The notes under the pieces: generated by a model
Told to the model about the DNA's origin: nothing
The model's input: only the letters and a program-made list of their open reading frames with translations
The model's database searches: none
Assembly: GCA_021234155.1 (NCBI GenBank)
Contig: JAJEKV010000480.1
Span: forward strand, 113,669 to 177,668
Source: Isoetes taiwanensis
Taxonomy: Eukaryota; Streptophyta; Lycopodiopsida; Isoetales; Isoetaceae
Reading direction: 5' to 3'
DNA: 64,000 bases
Program-made: the position numbers and the translations under genes
In this document: positions 1-11,000 of the stretch, piece after piece
Numbering within the stretch: the stretch's first letter is position 1
Layout: every line of letters starts with the position of its first letter

Positions 1-640
1 TATACACGTGTCCATGCCAGTTCTTGCCTAAACTTGCTCTAATTTATTTTTCTATTGTCATGTAGATGGTGCAAATTTTGGTGCCATGGTATGCTTTTGG
101 CAGCCATGTTGCCGAATGTTTGATTCGGAAGGAGGTGCATGTTAGTCGCATCTCCTTCGTCGTCAAAGCCTTGGGGTCGTGGTATGAGTGGCAACCTTGG
201 AGGCCATGTCCAAAGTGTGTACATGAGTTGATAAGTGTTGACATCGAGAATCTTATTGTCAAGCTTGAGAAATTCTATAGCCAAAGCACTTTCGTGGAAG
301 TGAGGGAGGTCAAGGAAGTCATTGATGAAAAAAGTTTATCTATTTATTATAGTCTCTTCATTTTTATTTTTTTTCTTTACTTGAACTTCAAGATTTTCTC
401 TTTTTGGTACGTTGCTAGAACATGATTCTCAAAGTACATACCATTGTATTCGAGAAGGTAAAAACAAATATTTTCCCTTCTTTTGCGTCAAACTATTTTT
501 TGGTATGGACCACAATGGTAACTAAACTTTATAAACTTTTTTTGTGTGTTTTGTTTGTTTGCTTTGCTATTACATACTTTTTCTTTAGGGTGAGTGACAT
601 TCCATGTACTAGAGGAAGACCTTTTTGGATTCCACCTGTT
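1..640 (+). other. Unassigned; possible exon remnants
   Basis: No family is recognised. A 119-codon open stretch runs from 66 to 425 and follows a pyrimidine-rich tract ending in a good splice-acceptor sequence (TAG at 63-65). Two further short open pieces (about 422-461 and 590-643) are also bounded by splice-like sequences. These could be exons of a host gene or a gene fragment carried by the Helitron that begins downstream. The translated piece contains a CPKC pair and a charged C-terminal half, which is not enough to name it. Confidence 0.2.
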
Positions 641-649
641 TGATAGGTC

Positions 650-930
650 ATTTGTTAGGACGTTTATGACACTCTAGGAGAATGTTTAGTTTCATGGTGG
701 CATGGGCACGTAGTATATTTGAGGTCTTTCCCTACGAGTAGAATTTATGTTCATCAATCTGTAAGATTCTTTTAGGGATTTATATTACTTTTGATGGAAC
801 GTTTATGACTCTCCTAGGTTTAAGTTTAGTTTCGTGCTGGCATGGGCACATAGTGTGTTCGAGGTCTTTCTTTACCAACAGGATTTATGTTCACCAGCCT
901 CTAATTATTTTAGGGATTTAGATTACTTTT
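650..930. repeat. Imperfect tandem duplication, about 140 bp x 2
   Basis: The block from about 650 to 792 is repeated from about 793 to 930. Both copies share the order ACGTTTATGAC, TTTAGTTTC, GGCATGGGCAC, GAGGTCTTTC, ATTTATGTTCA and TTTTAGGGATTTA. Copies differ by scattered substitutions and small indels. The function is unknown; the block lies just upstream of the Helitron coding region. Confidence 0.75.
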
Positions 931-1084
931 GTCTAGCCTAAATGTCGTCATGTAATATTATTATCGATTTATGTTGCTCTAGATACAAAGTCATATGGAT
1001 GTAAATTTGCACGCTTAATTGACCCTTAGCTTCCTTTCCTATATGCCCCGTTGGGATCCATGATCTCATTTTCATCTTCAGGAT

Positions 1085-1889
1085 ATGGTGACATCAAAAA
1101 CGATGAGTCCTAGAACTTATAAAGATGGCAAGGCATCTTCAGTTACACCCGAACAAGAGTCAAAGTCAGCTAGGAAGAGGCGTCTGGCCCGTAAGCGTAA
1201 ATTAACATGGAGACCACGAGCACGTGCAATAGGGGGAGACATGGTTGTGCATGATGACACATGCGAGAGAGATGGAACTACCTATGGAAGTATTGTTAGA
1301 AACTTGCAACATGAGCTGAATGAGTGTATCATGGATGTTGTGAGCTCATTGCCAAGTGAGGTTGTTGATGATGAATGTTCTGAGGCTCTACCAGCACGAT
1401 CCACTATGCATGGAATTCCTTTGAATCTTGCTCAAACCCCAGATGCTGTACGGAAAAATCCATCTTATGAAACACCTAAGGAATTGGAGTCTAAGTTGGA
1501 GAAAAGCAATCGTCGAGCAAGAAGACGCATGGCCAAGGCTAGAGCATTGGCAAGAGAATTTGAGAATGTTAGTTTAACGCCTGCTAGCACAACAGTGGCA
1601 TCATGTTTGACAGACCAGGGAGAGAATGTATTTGATGGAGGTAACAGTGCAACAATGCTGGGTGAATGTTCTGGACTTGGTAGTGCAGAACACCATTCCC
1701 ATGCAAAGTGAGAATATTGTTGCAGAGGGTGATGCAATGGGAGCGGTATCGCATTTAAATCCTGTTGCAAGTGTGCCAGGTGAAGAACCAAGTAGCATTG
1801 GTGCACGTGTTAGCATGAGAAGGATGAATCTAAGGCATGCAGAGGCATTCCACGATGATGATGATGATGCACCACAAGCTGAGGCATAA
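1085..1889 (+). pseudogene. Helitron RepHel N-terminal basic and acidic region
   Basis: An open frame of 208 codons (1085-1711) is rich in Arg and Lys, with clusters RKRRLARKRK and RRARRRMAKAR, as often seen at the N terminus of Helitron RepHel proteins. The reading then shifts frame into 1626-1889, which ends in a run of five Asp followed by a TAA at 1887-1889. The same frame continues through that stop towards the CxxC motif at about 1970. A splice-acceptor-like TTCATCTTCAG lies just before the first ATG, so an upstream exon is possible. Assignment rests mainly on adjacency to the Helitron domains downstream. Confidence 0.6.
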
Positions 1890-1961
1890 ATAAGGAGAAG
1901 GGTTGGATTTTGGAAAATAGCTTGGAGTGCTGCAGCTCCGCAATATTGCGATGCCGGAAGG

Positions 1962-2887
1962 ATGAGCAAAAAATGCAAGCATTGTGGGGCCTTGCTGTGG
2001 AAGGACGAACTTGGTACATTTTGTTGTTCAAATGGGAAGGTTTCATTGCCACTTTTCCCGACTCCCCCTCCTGATCTCATAGATCTATACACACAAAGGG
2101 ATGACATTGGAAAGGACTTTCGATCTGGTATTAGAAAGTATAACAATGCTCTTGCATTTGCCTCATTGGCTGTCAAACTTGATGCCTCTTTGGCAAACTC
2201 CATTGGAGGTGCGTACACTTTCAGAGTCAACGGCCGCATGTGTCACATGATGGGAACTTTGTTACCTGATAGCCAGGATGAACATTCGTGCTTTGCACAA
2301 ATTTACATCATGGACGGTGATGAGTTGCAGCTAGATCATCGTACATCATTCAGTGGTGGTACGCGACGTGATATAATGGCATGCCTTCAACACATGATGG
2401 CAGATGTAAATCCTTTTGTTCATATATTTCTCTCAGCGGCTGAGGTGATGCGAGCAAATCCAGCTGTTGATATGCGTCTTCGAATACCAAGTGCAAACCT
2501 GTAGGTTTGCGTAGACGACAATATAGTGCTCCATCTGCAAATGAGATAGCAATATTAATGCCACTTGACTGTGGCCCAGAAGACAATCTCAGAGACATTG
2601 TCGTACATTCAAAGGAAGGAGGAATAAGGCATATTGACGCACTGCATTCATCATATGATGCTCTACACTTTGCACTCATGTTCCCTTATGGAACTGATGG
2701 CTGGCATACGGGGATCCAACAAGTGAACAGATCAAAGGGCGTAACCATCTTGCAATTCTATAAGTATCATCTACAGGTACGCAGTGGCACATTATCACCA
2801 CTTCATATCGCAGGGAGGTTGTTCCATGAGTACATCTGTGACATGTTTGCTAAGATGTGGCAGTCAAGATTGGGTGGGTACAACTAA
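1962..2887 (+). pseudogene. Helitron-like N-terminal domain
   Basis: The segment carries the signature order of the Helitron_like_N region: a CKHCGALLW zinc-like motif, a CCSNGKV motif, a proline-rich LFPTPPP stretch, then FRSGIRKYNNALAFAS, YTFRVNGRMCHMMG and LLPDSQDEHSCFAQIYI. A stop and frameshift at about 2502-2507 separate it from a second open piece (2507-2887). That piece holds the conserved FPYGTDGWH and GRLFHEYICDMFAKMWQSRL blocks lying just before Rep. The domain precedes the nuclease in RepHel proteins and is thought to help DNA binding. The break makes this copy non-functional. Confidence 0.9.
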
Positions 2888-2889
2888 AT

Positions 2890-3345
2890 TAGGCTCAACT
2901 ACGTAGTGAGTTGTATAATGGTATTGTGGATTCCACTGGGCACGATGGGACCTCCATTGGGCGTCGTGTCATTCTACCAGCAACATTTATTGGAAACACA
3001 TGTTACATGACTCAGCTCTACCAAGATGCGATGGCAATTGTTCGAGAGCTTGGCCGACCAAATTTATTCATCACTATGACTGCCAACCCAAAGTGGCCAG
3101 AAATACAAAGGGAACTCATAAATGGCCAGGACCCATCTGACAGGCCTGATTTAGTAGCCCGTGTCTTCTATTTAAAGTTGAAGGAGCTATTAGAGATTGT
3201 GTCACACCATGGCATATTTGGTCGCATTTCTGCCAGGATTCATGTCATTGAGTTCCAGAAGAGGGGCCTTCCTCATGTGCATCTCCTTAACATATTGTAC
3301 CAGGAGGGCAACCCATGACAGTCGAGGATATAGATAAAGTGATTT
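2890..3345 (+). pseudogene. Helitron Rep (HUH) nuclease, tyrosine part deleted
   Basis: The reading frame shows the Rep blocks RELGRPNLFITMTANPKWPE and the metal-binding HUH motif in GLPHVHLL (about 3265-3290). In complete Helitrons this is followed by a conserved region of roughly 150-200 residues containing the two catalytic tyrosines. Here the text breaks off shortly after the HUH motif, at about 3345-3355, and resumes in the helicase linker (residues resembling the TLMGWF block). The catalytic tyrosine segment is therefore missing, so strand nicking and transfer would be impossible. The junction sequence shows no obvious repeat. Confidence 0.85.
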
Positions 3346-5171
3346 GTGCGGAGATTCCAGACTGCAGACTTAGATGAAGTGATTAACAATGCACATGACA
3401 CCACCCTCATGGGTTGGTTTAAGGTGAATGATGCAAATGAATACCCAGTGTCTCGAACTTTGTTGTACCATGACTTTCCCAAGAGCTTTACTTGGAGCAA
3501 GGCGACATACAAATGGACAATTCATCAACGTATTCAGGTTATGCCCTCTATGGGTAGAATGTACTTTGTGACTCCCTCATAGGGCGAACGATTTTATTTG
3601 CAGATGTTACTAAGCAATGTACCAGGAGCTACATGTTTTGAAGATTTGAGAATTGTTGACGGTCATTTGTGTGAAACCTTCAAGAATGCATGCATCAAGC
3701 GAATGATTGTGAATGATAATTCAGAATGGCTAGAATGTCTACGAGAAGCATCATCATGGGGTATGCCACGTCAATTGCGACACTTATTTGCTTCAATTCT
3801 ATTGGAATGCAACCCATTATATCCACTTGATATTTGGAAAGAGTTGGAATATAGGATGGTTGAGGATTTCCTAGACCAAACTGCTTATGATGCTTATTCT
3901 GAGACGGGTCAACTGAGTCAGTATGCTATTGACATGGCACTATTAGATGTGGAGGATCACATGCAATCTGTTGGAAGGAGCCTAGCGGAAATGGGCTTCA
4001 GCTTACCAGAAACTCTGCTAGACACAACCACACTATTCCAAGAGGAAATGTTCTATGTGAGTATGGATAAAGTCCTATGTGTTTTCGAGAAGTTGAACAT
4101 TGATCAACGGGCGGTTTATGATGCTGTTCTCAACCATTTGATCGATAAGACTGGTGGTGGAATCTTCTTTGTTAATGACCCTGGGGGAACAGGAAAACCC
4201 TATCTATATAAAACTTTACTAGGATATGTACGTGCAAGGGGTTGGATTGCTCTGGCAGTTGCATCTTCTGGCATTGCGTCAGTGTTATTGCAAGGTGGTC
4301 GAACGGCTCATTCACATTTCGAAATACCCATAGGGGCACACGAATCGTCTACCTGCAACATTCCAAGGCAATCAGAATTGGCAAGACTCATTCGAGCATG
4401 TCGGTTGATTGTATGGGATGGGGCGCCAATGATGCACAAGTGGATATTTGAGGCAGTCGATAGGACACTAAGAGATGTGATGGGCAATGAGCAGACCCCA
4501 TTTGGTGGGATTCCACTGCTATTGGGAGGGGATTTTCGACAAATACTACCAGTGGTTCCTAAAGGTTCACGTGCACAAATTGTAGAAGCTTCTTTAAAGC
4601 GTTCATATATCTGGGATAGTGTGAGAGAGTACAAACTGACAATCAACATGCGTGTCATGAATGCATTGGGTTCGGATGCGCTTGAACAACAAGCATTTGC
4701 AGACTACTTATTAAGTATAGGAGATGGGCGAGACCAATCTTTTCAGAGAAGGGGTTCGATATGGTGCATCTGCCACATGATATATGTCTTGGGTCGGATG
4801 ATGTGGATGATTTAATTCAAGACATATTCCCTGATATCCAACAAAACTAGAAAGAGGTGATTTTCTGGACACATCGTGTTATACTATCACCTTTGAACCA
4901 TTTTGTGGATGAGATCAATAGGAAGGTGGCATCACTTATTCCTGGAGAGACAACAGATTACTTCAGTGCTGATCGAATCATAGACACAGATGGCCAACAA
5001 GCAGGTCTATACCCCATTGAGTTTCTTAATGCACAAACTCCAAGTGGTGTACCGCCCCACGAGCTAAATTTGAAGGTGGGAATGATTGTCATGTTATTGA
5101 GGTCTACGTCATTCAAGAAGGGCCTGTGCAATGGAACACGATTGATTATATGAAAGTTGGGAAGACGTGTC
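3346..5171 (+). pseudogene. Helitron PIF1-like helicase, broken by LTR element A
   Basis: The linker (WFKVND, LLYHDFP, GRMYFVTPS, ERFYLQMLLSNVPGATCFED) leads into a PIF1-like superfamily 1 helicase (3598-4815). Walker A reads DPGGTGKPYLYKT, so the Thr after the catalytic Lys is Pro. The Walker B motif reads WDGAPMM where the family has WDEAPMM, so the catalytic Glu is Gly. Later blocks include GGDFRQILPVV. A frameshift near 4780-4860 leads to motifs NRKVASLIPGE and HELNLKVGMIVMLLR (4857-5153). A TGA at 5152-5154 follows, and then element A begins. Two key residues and several stops mark it as inactive. Confidence 0.92.
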
Positions 5172-7288
5172 TGTCGTGCAGACACGAAACCCAAGGTTCA
5201 AAGAACGATGTGTTGATGAAATGATAAGTAACAAGGGGAAATGAAGAGTTAGGTTGAGCTAGTACGAGGAGGTTCTGACGATGAAGCAATGTTACGTATC
5301 TCTTGGACACGAAAATGGCGACTCAATGCACTATGAAATGCAACAGGACGTCCCTGACAATTTTCCACACGTGCCCCTGCTTGTATTCTTTTTCTCTTGA
5401 TATTTAAGATTGGTACAACATGTTTAGAATATGCCATTTAGCCATGCAAATGTAAATTATATTCTTGGCAATAATTGTTAATCACGTTCTCCAGTTAGAT
5501 GCACTACTGATGCTGGTGCCCCGCATAACACAATACCCCCTGGGAACAACGTATGTGCATAAGTTCGTGCCCGTTTATTGTTGAGAATAAGAATTTTACG
5601 TTTTTCCTGATCGATCATTTTAAATGATTTTATTAGCTTATCCTGGTCCATTACTCCAACAACACCACAACTAGGCTCATAACTTCCGTTACACCACTTA
5701 AGCCTAGCCGCACCGCTTTCTGTTTACTCCTTGCATCAATTATTATGTGAGTGCAAACTTGTAATTTTTATTATCCTCAATTTGTTTTAGCATTGTTAAA
5801 ACACGGTCTAATGTTCTCCTTGCTATTTTATTTTATTTTTTTCTTTTTCTTTTATGTAATTGGGCAAATTTAATAGGGAAATCAAAAGGTTTAACTTATT
5901 AATAAGACTTATGAAATTGTTGGAAAAATTGTTAGGTTAACATTAGTTAGGTCTTCACGTTAAAAAATCGTTTAGGGCAAAAACCTGCTTCAAAGGGCAG
6001 CGACCAAGGCAAATCCGGCTTCTTCCTTTGCAATCGATCCGACTCCTCTCCATCTCTGCTATAGCCTGGCCAAATCGGCCGATTTCCTCCTTCCTTTACT
6101 CGGTTTTGTTTCTATTTTCTTCTCAGGTTACCAATTGACGGTTTCTGCAGAATGAACAGCCAATTCTTTGGCTCTAATAATTAGTAGACTTGAATTAGGT
6201 TCAGATTTTCGGCTTCTTCAGGCCCTAACTATGACATGATAAGGTTTCCAGAAGCAGGTAATGATTTCTGAAAAAAAAACACAGGCTGATTTAGCTTCGA
6301 TTCTTGGGCAACAGGGTAATGGTTGAAGTTCTGGGTTGTTTGCAGGCTCTATCTTCCAAGCATGGGCAATTTTATGGCAAGGAACCAGCAAATCCGGCAC
6401 TGGGCAAAATGCTTCTAAGTTCTTTCCTTATTTATGATTTACTACAGATAAGAATTGTAGGTTTAGCAACCAGCATATATGACTGATTTTACTCAATAAA
6501 ATTTCGATTTATTTTCTTCGTGACATTAGAAACAGAGCAGCACATTTAACATGATTTTCTTTCTCTTTTTATCTCTGATTTCTTACTCATTCCATTTAGA
6601 TTCTTATTACAGCTTAAGATTCTTATTACAGCTTAAGACTCTTACAGATTCAAGACAGATACAAACTAAGATGCGCCAATATTCACAAAGGATTTCCTTC
6701 AGGGTAAATCCCTTTGAATACTGCCAATACAATCAGACAGAATTTATTTGACTTAGATTTCATCACCACACACACAAAAGGGTTATTCATTCACACAAAC
6801 TAGCATCATCATCATTATAAACTAGAAAAGAAAACATCATGCACAAGCAATGATGGACCAGATCAGTACCAGGACGCTCAGGCAAGCAGCAGAGAGCAGA
6901 CTCGAATAGGCACAAAAAGGGTAGTTTTCTCATTCACGTTAATTTCTCTTATACAATTCCAATAGAATCTGGACCATTAAACAATTGTAATCTTTGCCCT
7001 CCATGTGGAAAACTTCTTTAAGCTCTAAATTTTTGACACCTAAGCGATCCTTGATCTTCCATCTCTTCCAATCACATCATTTGTGCTTTCTTTTACAATT
7101 TTTGCACCATTTAAATAGTCTTAACCATGAAATATAGGGATCTTCTACCATACCCAATGTCGGCTAGCCTCATAATAACAACATAATTGCGCATTTTCTC
7201 CCATTTGCAGACCAAGACACTATTAATTTCCACAAATATGCTCCAAGCTGCTTCAAAACAAAAATTCGGCGCTACTTTCCACATTACA
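5172..7288 (-). repeat. LTR of element A (3' LTR)
   Basis: The 2117-bp direct repeat matches 13792-15913 almost base for base. It starts TGTCGTGCAGAC and ends ACATTACA as read on the plus strand. The most obvious differences from its partner cluster at about 5801-5820, 5980-6000 and 6865-6900. Short open frames inside it have no recognisable homology and are treated as chance. The length is large for a plant gypsy LTR. Confidence 0.97.
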
Positions 7289-8024
7289 TTATACTCCCCT
7301 ATGAGTATTCAGCGTCCCGATGAATATAATAATAGAAGCCTATTTTGAACTTGCTGGGATGGAGAAAATGGCCAGCAATATGGGAAATGGAAAAACAATG
7401 GTAAAGAAACAATGGTCATGGTTGGTAAGCCAACTAAAAACAGATGAACATGAAATGATGGAAAAAAAGGATGCTCCTGCAGCGAAAAACAACGTTAGTA
7501 GAACATATGGCTGCTAATATGGTGAAGCTGATTGCAGCACTTTATGGTTTGAATGATATGGATGAATGAAAGGCATATGGTTTGAATAATTACGAAGAAA
7601 AACCAGATGAACCTGCCATGGAAACAAAAAATTAGTAAAAAACGTTGCTGCCGGATGGTAAAGCTTACATGGCAGACTTTAATGGATTGACATGGAGTGG
7701 ATGAGTGTAATGTGAAATGAATTGAAAGAAATGGAGACAAACAGGTGGACCTATCATGGAAACCATAAAAGTTAGTAACAAATTGCTGCCTTGATGCGGG
7801 GTTGATTTGGCAGTCTTTATGGATTGAATGAGGTGTAAGAATGAAAAATGAGATGAATTTGAGTAATACGTAGAGCAAGCAGATGAATAATGAGAAAAAT
7901 CAAATTCTTTATTTTATTTTTTTATTTTATTTTTTTATTTTTTCATTTATTTTTTCACTTTTTTATAAATTTTCCCTTATTATGCTATTATCCCCCCCTA
8001 AATGTATTCATCGCCCTCGATGAA
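7289..8024 (-). other. 3' untranslated part of element A with two polypurine tracts
   Basis: This is the non-coding stretch between the pol stop and the 3' LTR. A short purine tract (AGGGGAG on the minus strand, 7294-7300) lies next to the LTR, as expected for the plus-strand primer. A longer one (AGGGGGGGA, 7991-7999) lies 26 bp beyond the pol stop, next to an AT-rich run of T-rich blocks (7905-7975). No protein homology is seen in the open frames here. Confidence 0.6.
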
Positions 8025-11000
8025 TTACATTGCATCTGGAAGTTTCTTGAAAGTCCTTGGTGCATAATATGCTTTTAGACGTGCACCATTAATTCTAGTT
8101 GGAAGTTCATTCCCTTGCAAATCCTGTAACACTACAGATCCATTAGAAAAAACATTTTTTACCATATATGGTCCTGTCCATCGCATTCTCAACTTTCCTG
8201 GTTTTTTCCAATGCTTTGAATCATACAATAACTCTAAGTCATTCTCTTTAAATTCCTTATTTTTATTATACTCATCATACCACTTCTTTCGTTGCTTTTG
8301 GAGTGCTTCTCTAGCCATATAAGCATGGAGGCGAACTTCATCAAGTTTTTCCAATTCGTGCAAGCGTGCTTTAAGGCTACCATCTTCATCTAGCTTCTCC
8401 TGAATTGCTACTCTTAGAGATGGGATTTCCAATTCTATTGGCAAAATTGCTTCTTGGCCATACACTAACATAAAAGGAGTTGTTTTTGTGGCAACTTTGT
8501 AAGCTATTCTATAGGCCCATAATGCATCTAACAATCTCTTATCCCAATCAGTCCTATTAGCGTTACAAATCTTCGTCATTATGTTACATAGAGTTTTATT
8601 GGTTCTTTCAACCTGGCCATTAGCTTGAGGATGGTATGGGGTGCTTTTTTTATGGGATATTTCATATCGTTCAGTTAAGGCTGTAATTACTTCATTAACA
8701 AAGTGAGAACCCCTATCACTCACTAACTCTAAAGGACAACCAAACCTAATGATAATATTCTCATATAAAAAGGTTGCAACAACAGCAGCATTATCATGAC
8801 GCGAGGCTTTGGCTTCGGCCCATTTAGTGACATAATCCGTGCAAACTAATATATATTCACAACGAGTTTGCCATGAAGGAGGATTAATGGGGCCTACAAA
8901 ATCTATGCTCCACTTCTCAAAGGGAATTATAGGAACTATTGGGTTCAATGGCATAGAATCTCTTCTAGTAGGTCGGCCTATCCGTTGGCAAGGGTCACAA
9001 TGCTTCACATGGGCTTTTACATCAGAAAATATTGTGGGCCACCAGTAACCTGCATTTAGCACTTTTTTAGCAGTTACGTCTGCAGCAAAGTGACCTCCCG
9101 CAGGGGAATCATGACAAGACTTAATAACTTTTTTCACCTCATGAGGGAATATGCATCTGCGCAATATATCATCCTTACCAATTCTATATAAGGTGCCTGC
9201 TAGTAAAGTGAAAGGCTTACACTTTTGAATCAGTCGCTTGCGCTCCATTGGTTTCATCTCCTCGGGAAATTCATTAGTAGAAAGAAATTCTGCCACATCT
9301 GAATACCACTCTGGTACTGCACTAACTGCAAATAAATCTGCATCAAGCAAATCATCTTTAACCCCCTTATCCTTAGAATCTACTAATAATCTGGATAAAT
9401 GGTCAGCAGATGCATGGGATCTTCCTGGTTTCACAACAATCCGAAATTGAAACTCTTGTAACATGATTAACCATCGAGTGATCCTTCCCGTCCTGCAAGG
9501 TTTCAAAATTAGATACTTTAATGCTTGATGGTCAACATAGAAAACAAATTCTTTACCAAGTAAGTAGTGACGGAATTTTATTATAGAATAGATCATGCCT
9601 AACCCTTCCCGTTCAGTGGTTGAGTAGTTTCTTTCTGCATGAGATAACTGCCTACTTGCATAATAGATTGGGTGGTCCCAACCATCTTCTTGCATTTGGG
9701 ACAAAATGCTTCCTATGGCATAAGCTGATGCATCTACATGTACATGAAACTCATGATCCCATCTAGGAAACTTAAGTATAGGTGCGGTAAGCAACGCTTC
9801 TTTCAATATTGTAAAAGCCTTTTGACATTCAATAGACCAATTATATTCATTTTCCTTCTTAAGAAGTGATGTCAAAGGTAAGGCCTTATCTGCATAATGT
9901 CTAATAAATCGACGATGATAACCAACATGGCCTAAGAAGGCTTGCAATTGCTTCACATTAACTGGTTGTACTAATTCAGATATGATTTTGGTTTTATCAG
10001 GATCAATAGCAATTCCTTGGCCAGAAACAATTCTCCCTAGTAATCTACCATGAGTAACTCCAAATATACATTTCATCGGGTTTAGAGAGATACCAAAGTC
10101 GCGACACTTTTTAAAGCACAATCGTAGTTTCTCTTTATGGTCCTGATACCTACTAAAAACACAAAAATCATCGAGAAACACCTCCATAAATTGCCTTATA
10201 TAGTCCTTAAATGCGTTAATAACCACTCTTTGGAATGTAGCGGGAGCATTACATAATCCAAAGGGCATAACCCTATACTTGTAACAACCCCATTCAATGA
10301 CAAATGTTGTCTTGTCTTGGTCTTCAGGAGCAATGGTTACTTGATTATACCCAGTAAAACCGTCAAGGAAAGAGTAATATTCATGTCCAGCAACTGAATC
10401 TAACACGTTATCAGTAAATGGCACAGGAAATCCATCTTTAACTGTTACTGCATTCAATCGTCTATAGTCTACACACACTCTTAGTTTCTTATTCTTCTTT
10501 GGGACTATAACAATTGGTGACAGCCATTCACTATTTTCAATAGGCTCTATAAAACCAGCTTCTAACAATTTGTCAATTTCTTCCTTAACTACACTTGAAT
10601 AATTTGGATTCATCCTATAAGGTTTTTGTCTAACTGCTCTTGCATTAGGTTCCAAGACAATCTTATGTACACTCAAAGCTGGAGATATACCTCTAAGGTC
10701 ACGATAACTCCACGCAAATACATCTTGAAATTCTAAAAAGAGATCCATGTATTTTTGTCGATCCTCTTCCAAATTTTGGGCTCCAAGCTTGATCACTTTA
10801 GGTTCTTCTAGAGTCCCTAAATTTAAATCAACAATCTCAGGAGAAGTTAGCATTGTTTGATCTACCCTAGGTGCAGTATGTGCAGGAGTCTCCTTTAATT
10901 TGGATTCCCCTTCCTCATATTTGGAGAAGTAGTCAGGATATTTCTCTTGTTCATCGTCTTCTATTTCTTCTGGAATGGTTTCGTTAGTAACATCCACACT

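Larger units (their letters stand above)
1085..5171 (+). mobile_element. Decayed autonomous Helitron, left part
   Basis: The block reads, in order, as a basic N-terminal region, the Helitron-specific N-terminal domain, the HUH Rep nuclease and a PIF1-like helicase. It is broken by frameshifts, in-frame stops and an internal deletion. It is interrupted at 5171 by LTR element A and resumes in the same reading frame at 15919, on the far side of the element. No 5' TC end or 3' CTRR end with hairpin was identified, so outer boundaries are not claimed. Helitrons move by a rolling-circle or peel-and-paste mechanism using Rep plus helicase; this copy cannot encode either protein intact. Confidence 0.9.

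Noticed and set aside
6218-6751. Short open frames inside the LTRs of element A (also at 14840-15373)
   Set aside because: They occur identically in both LTRs, are short, and have no homology; chance frames in the repeat.
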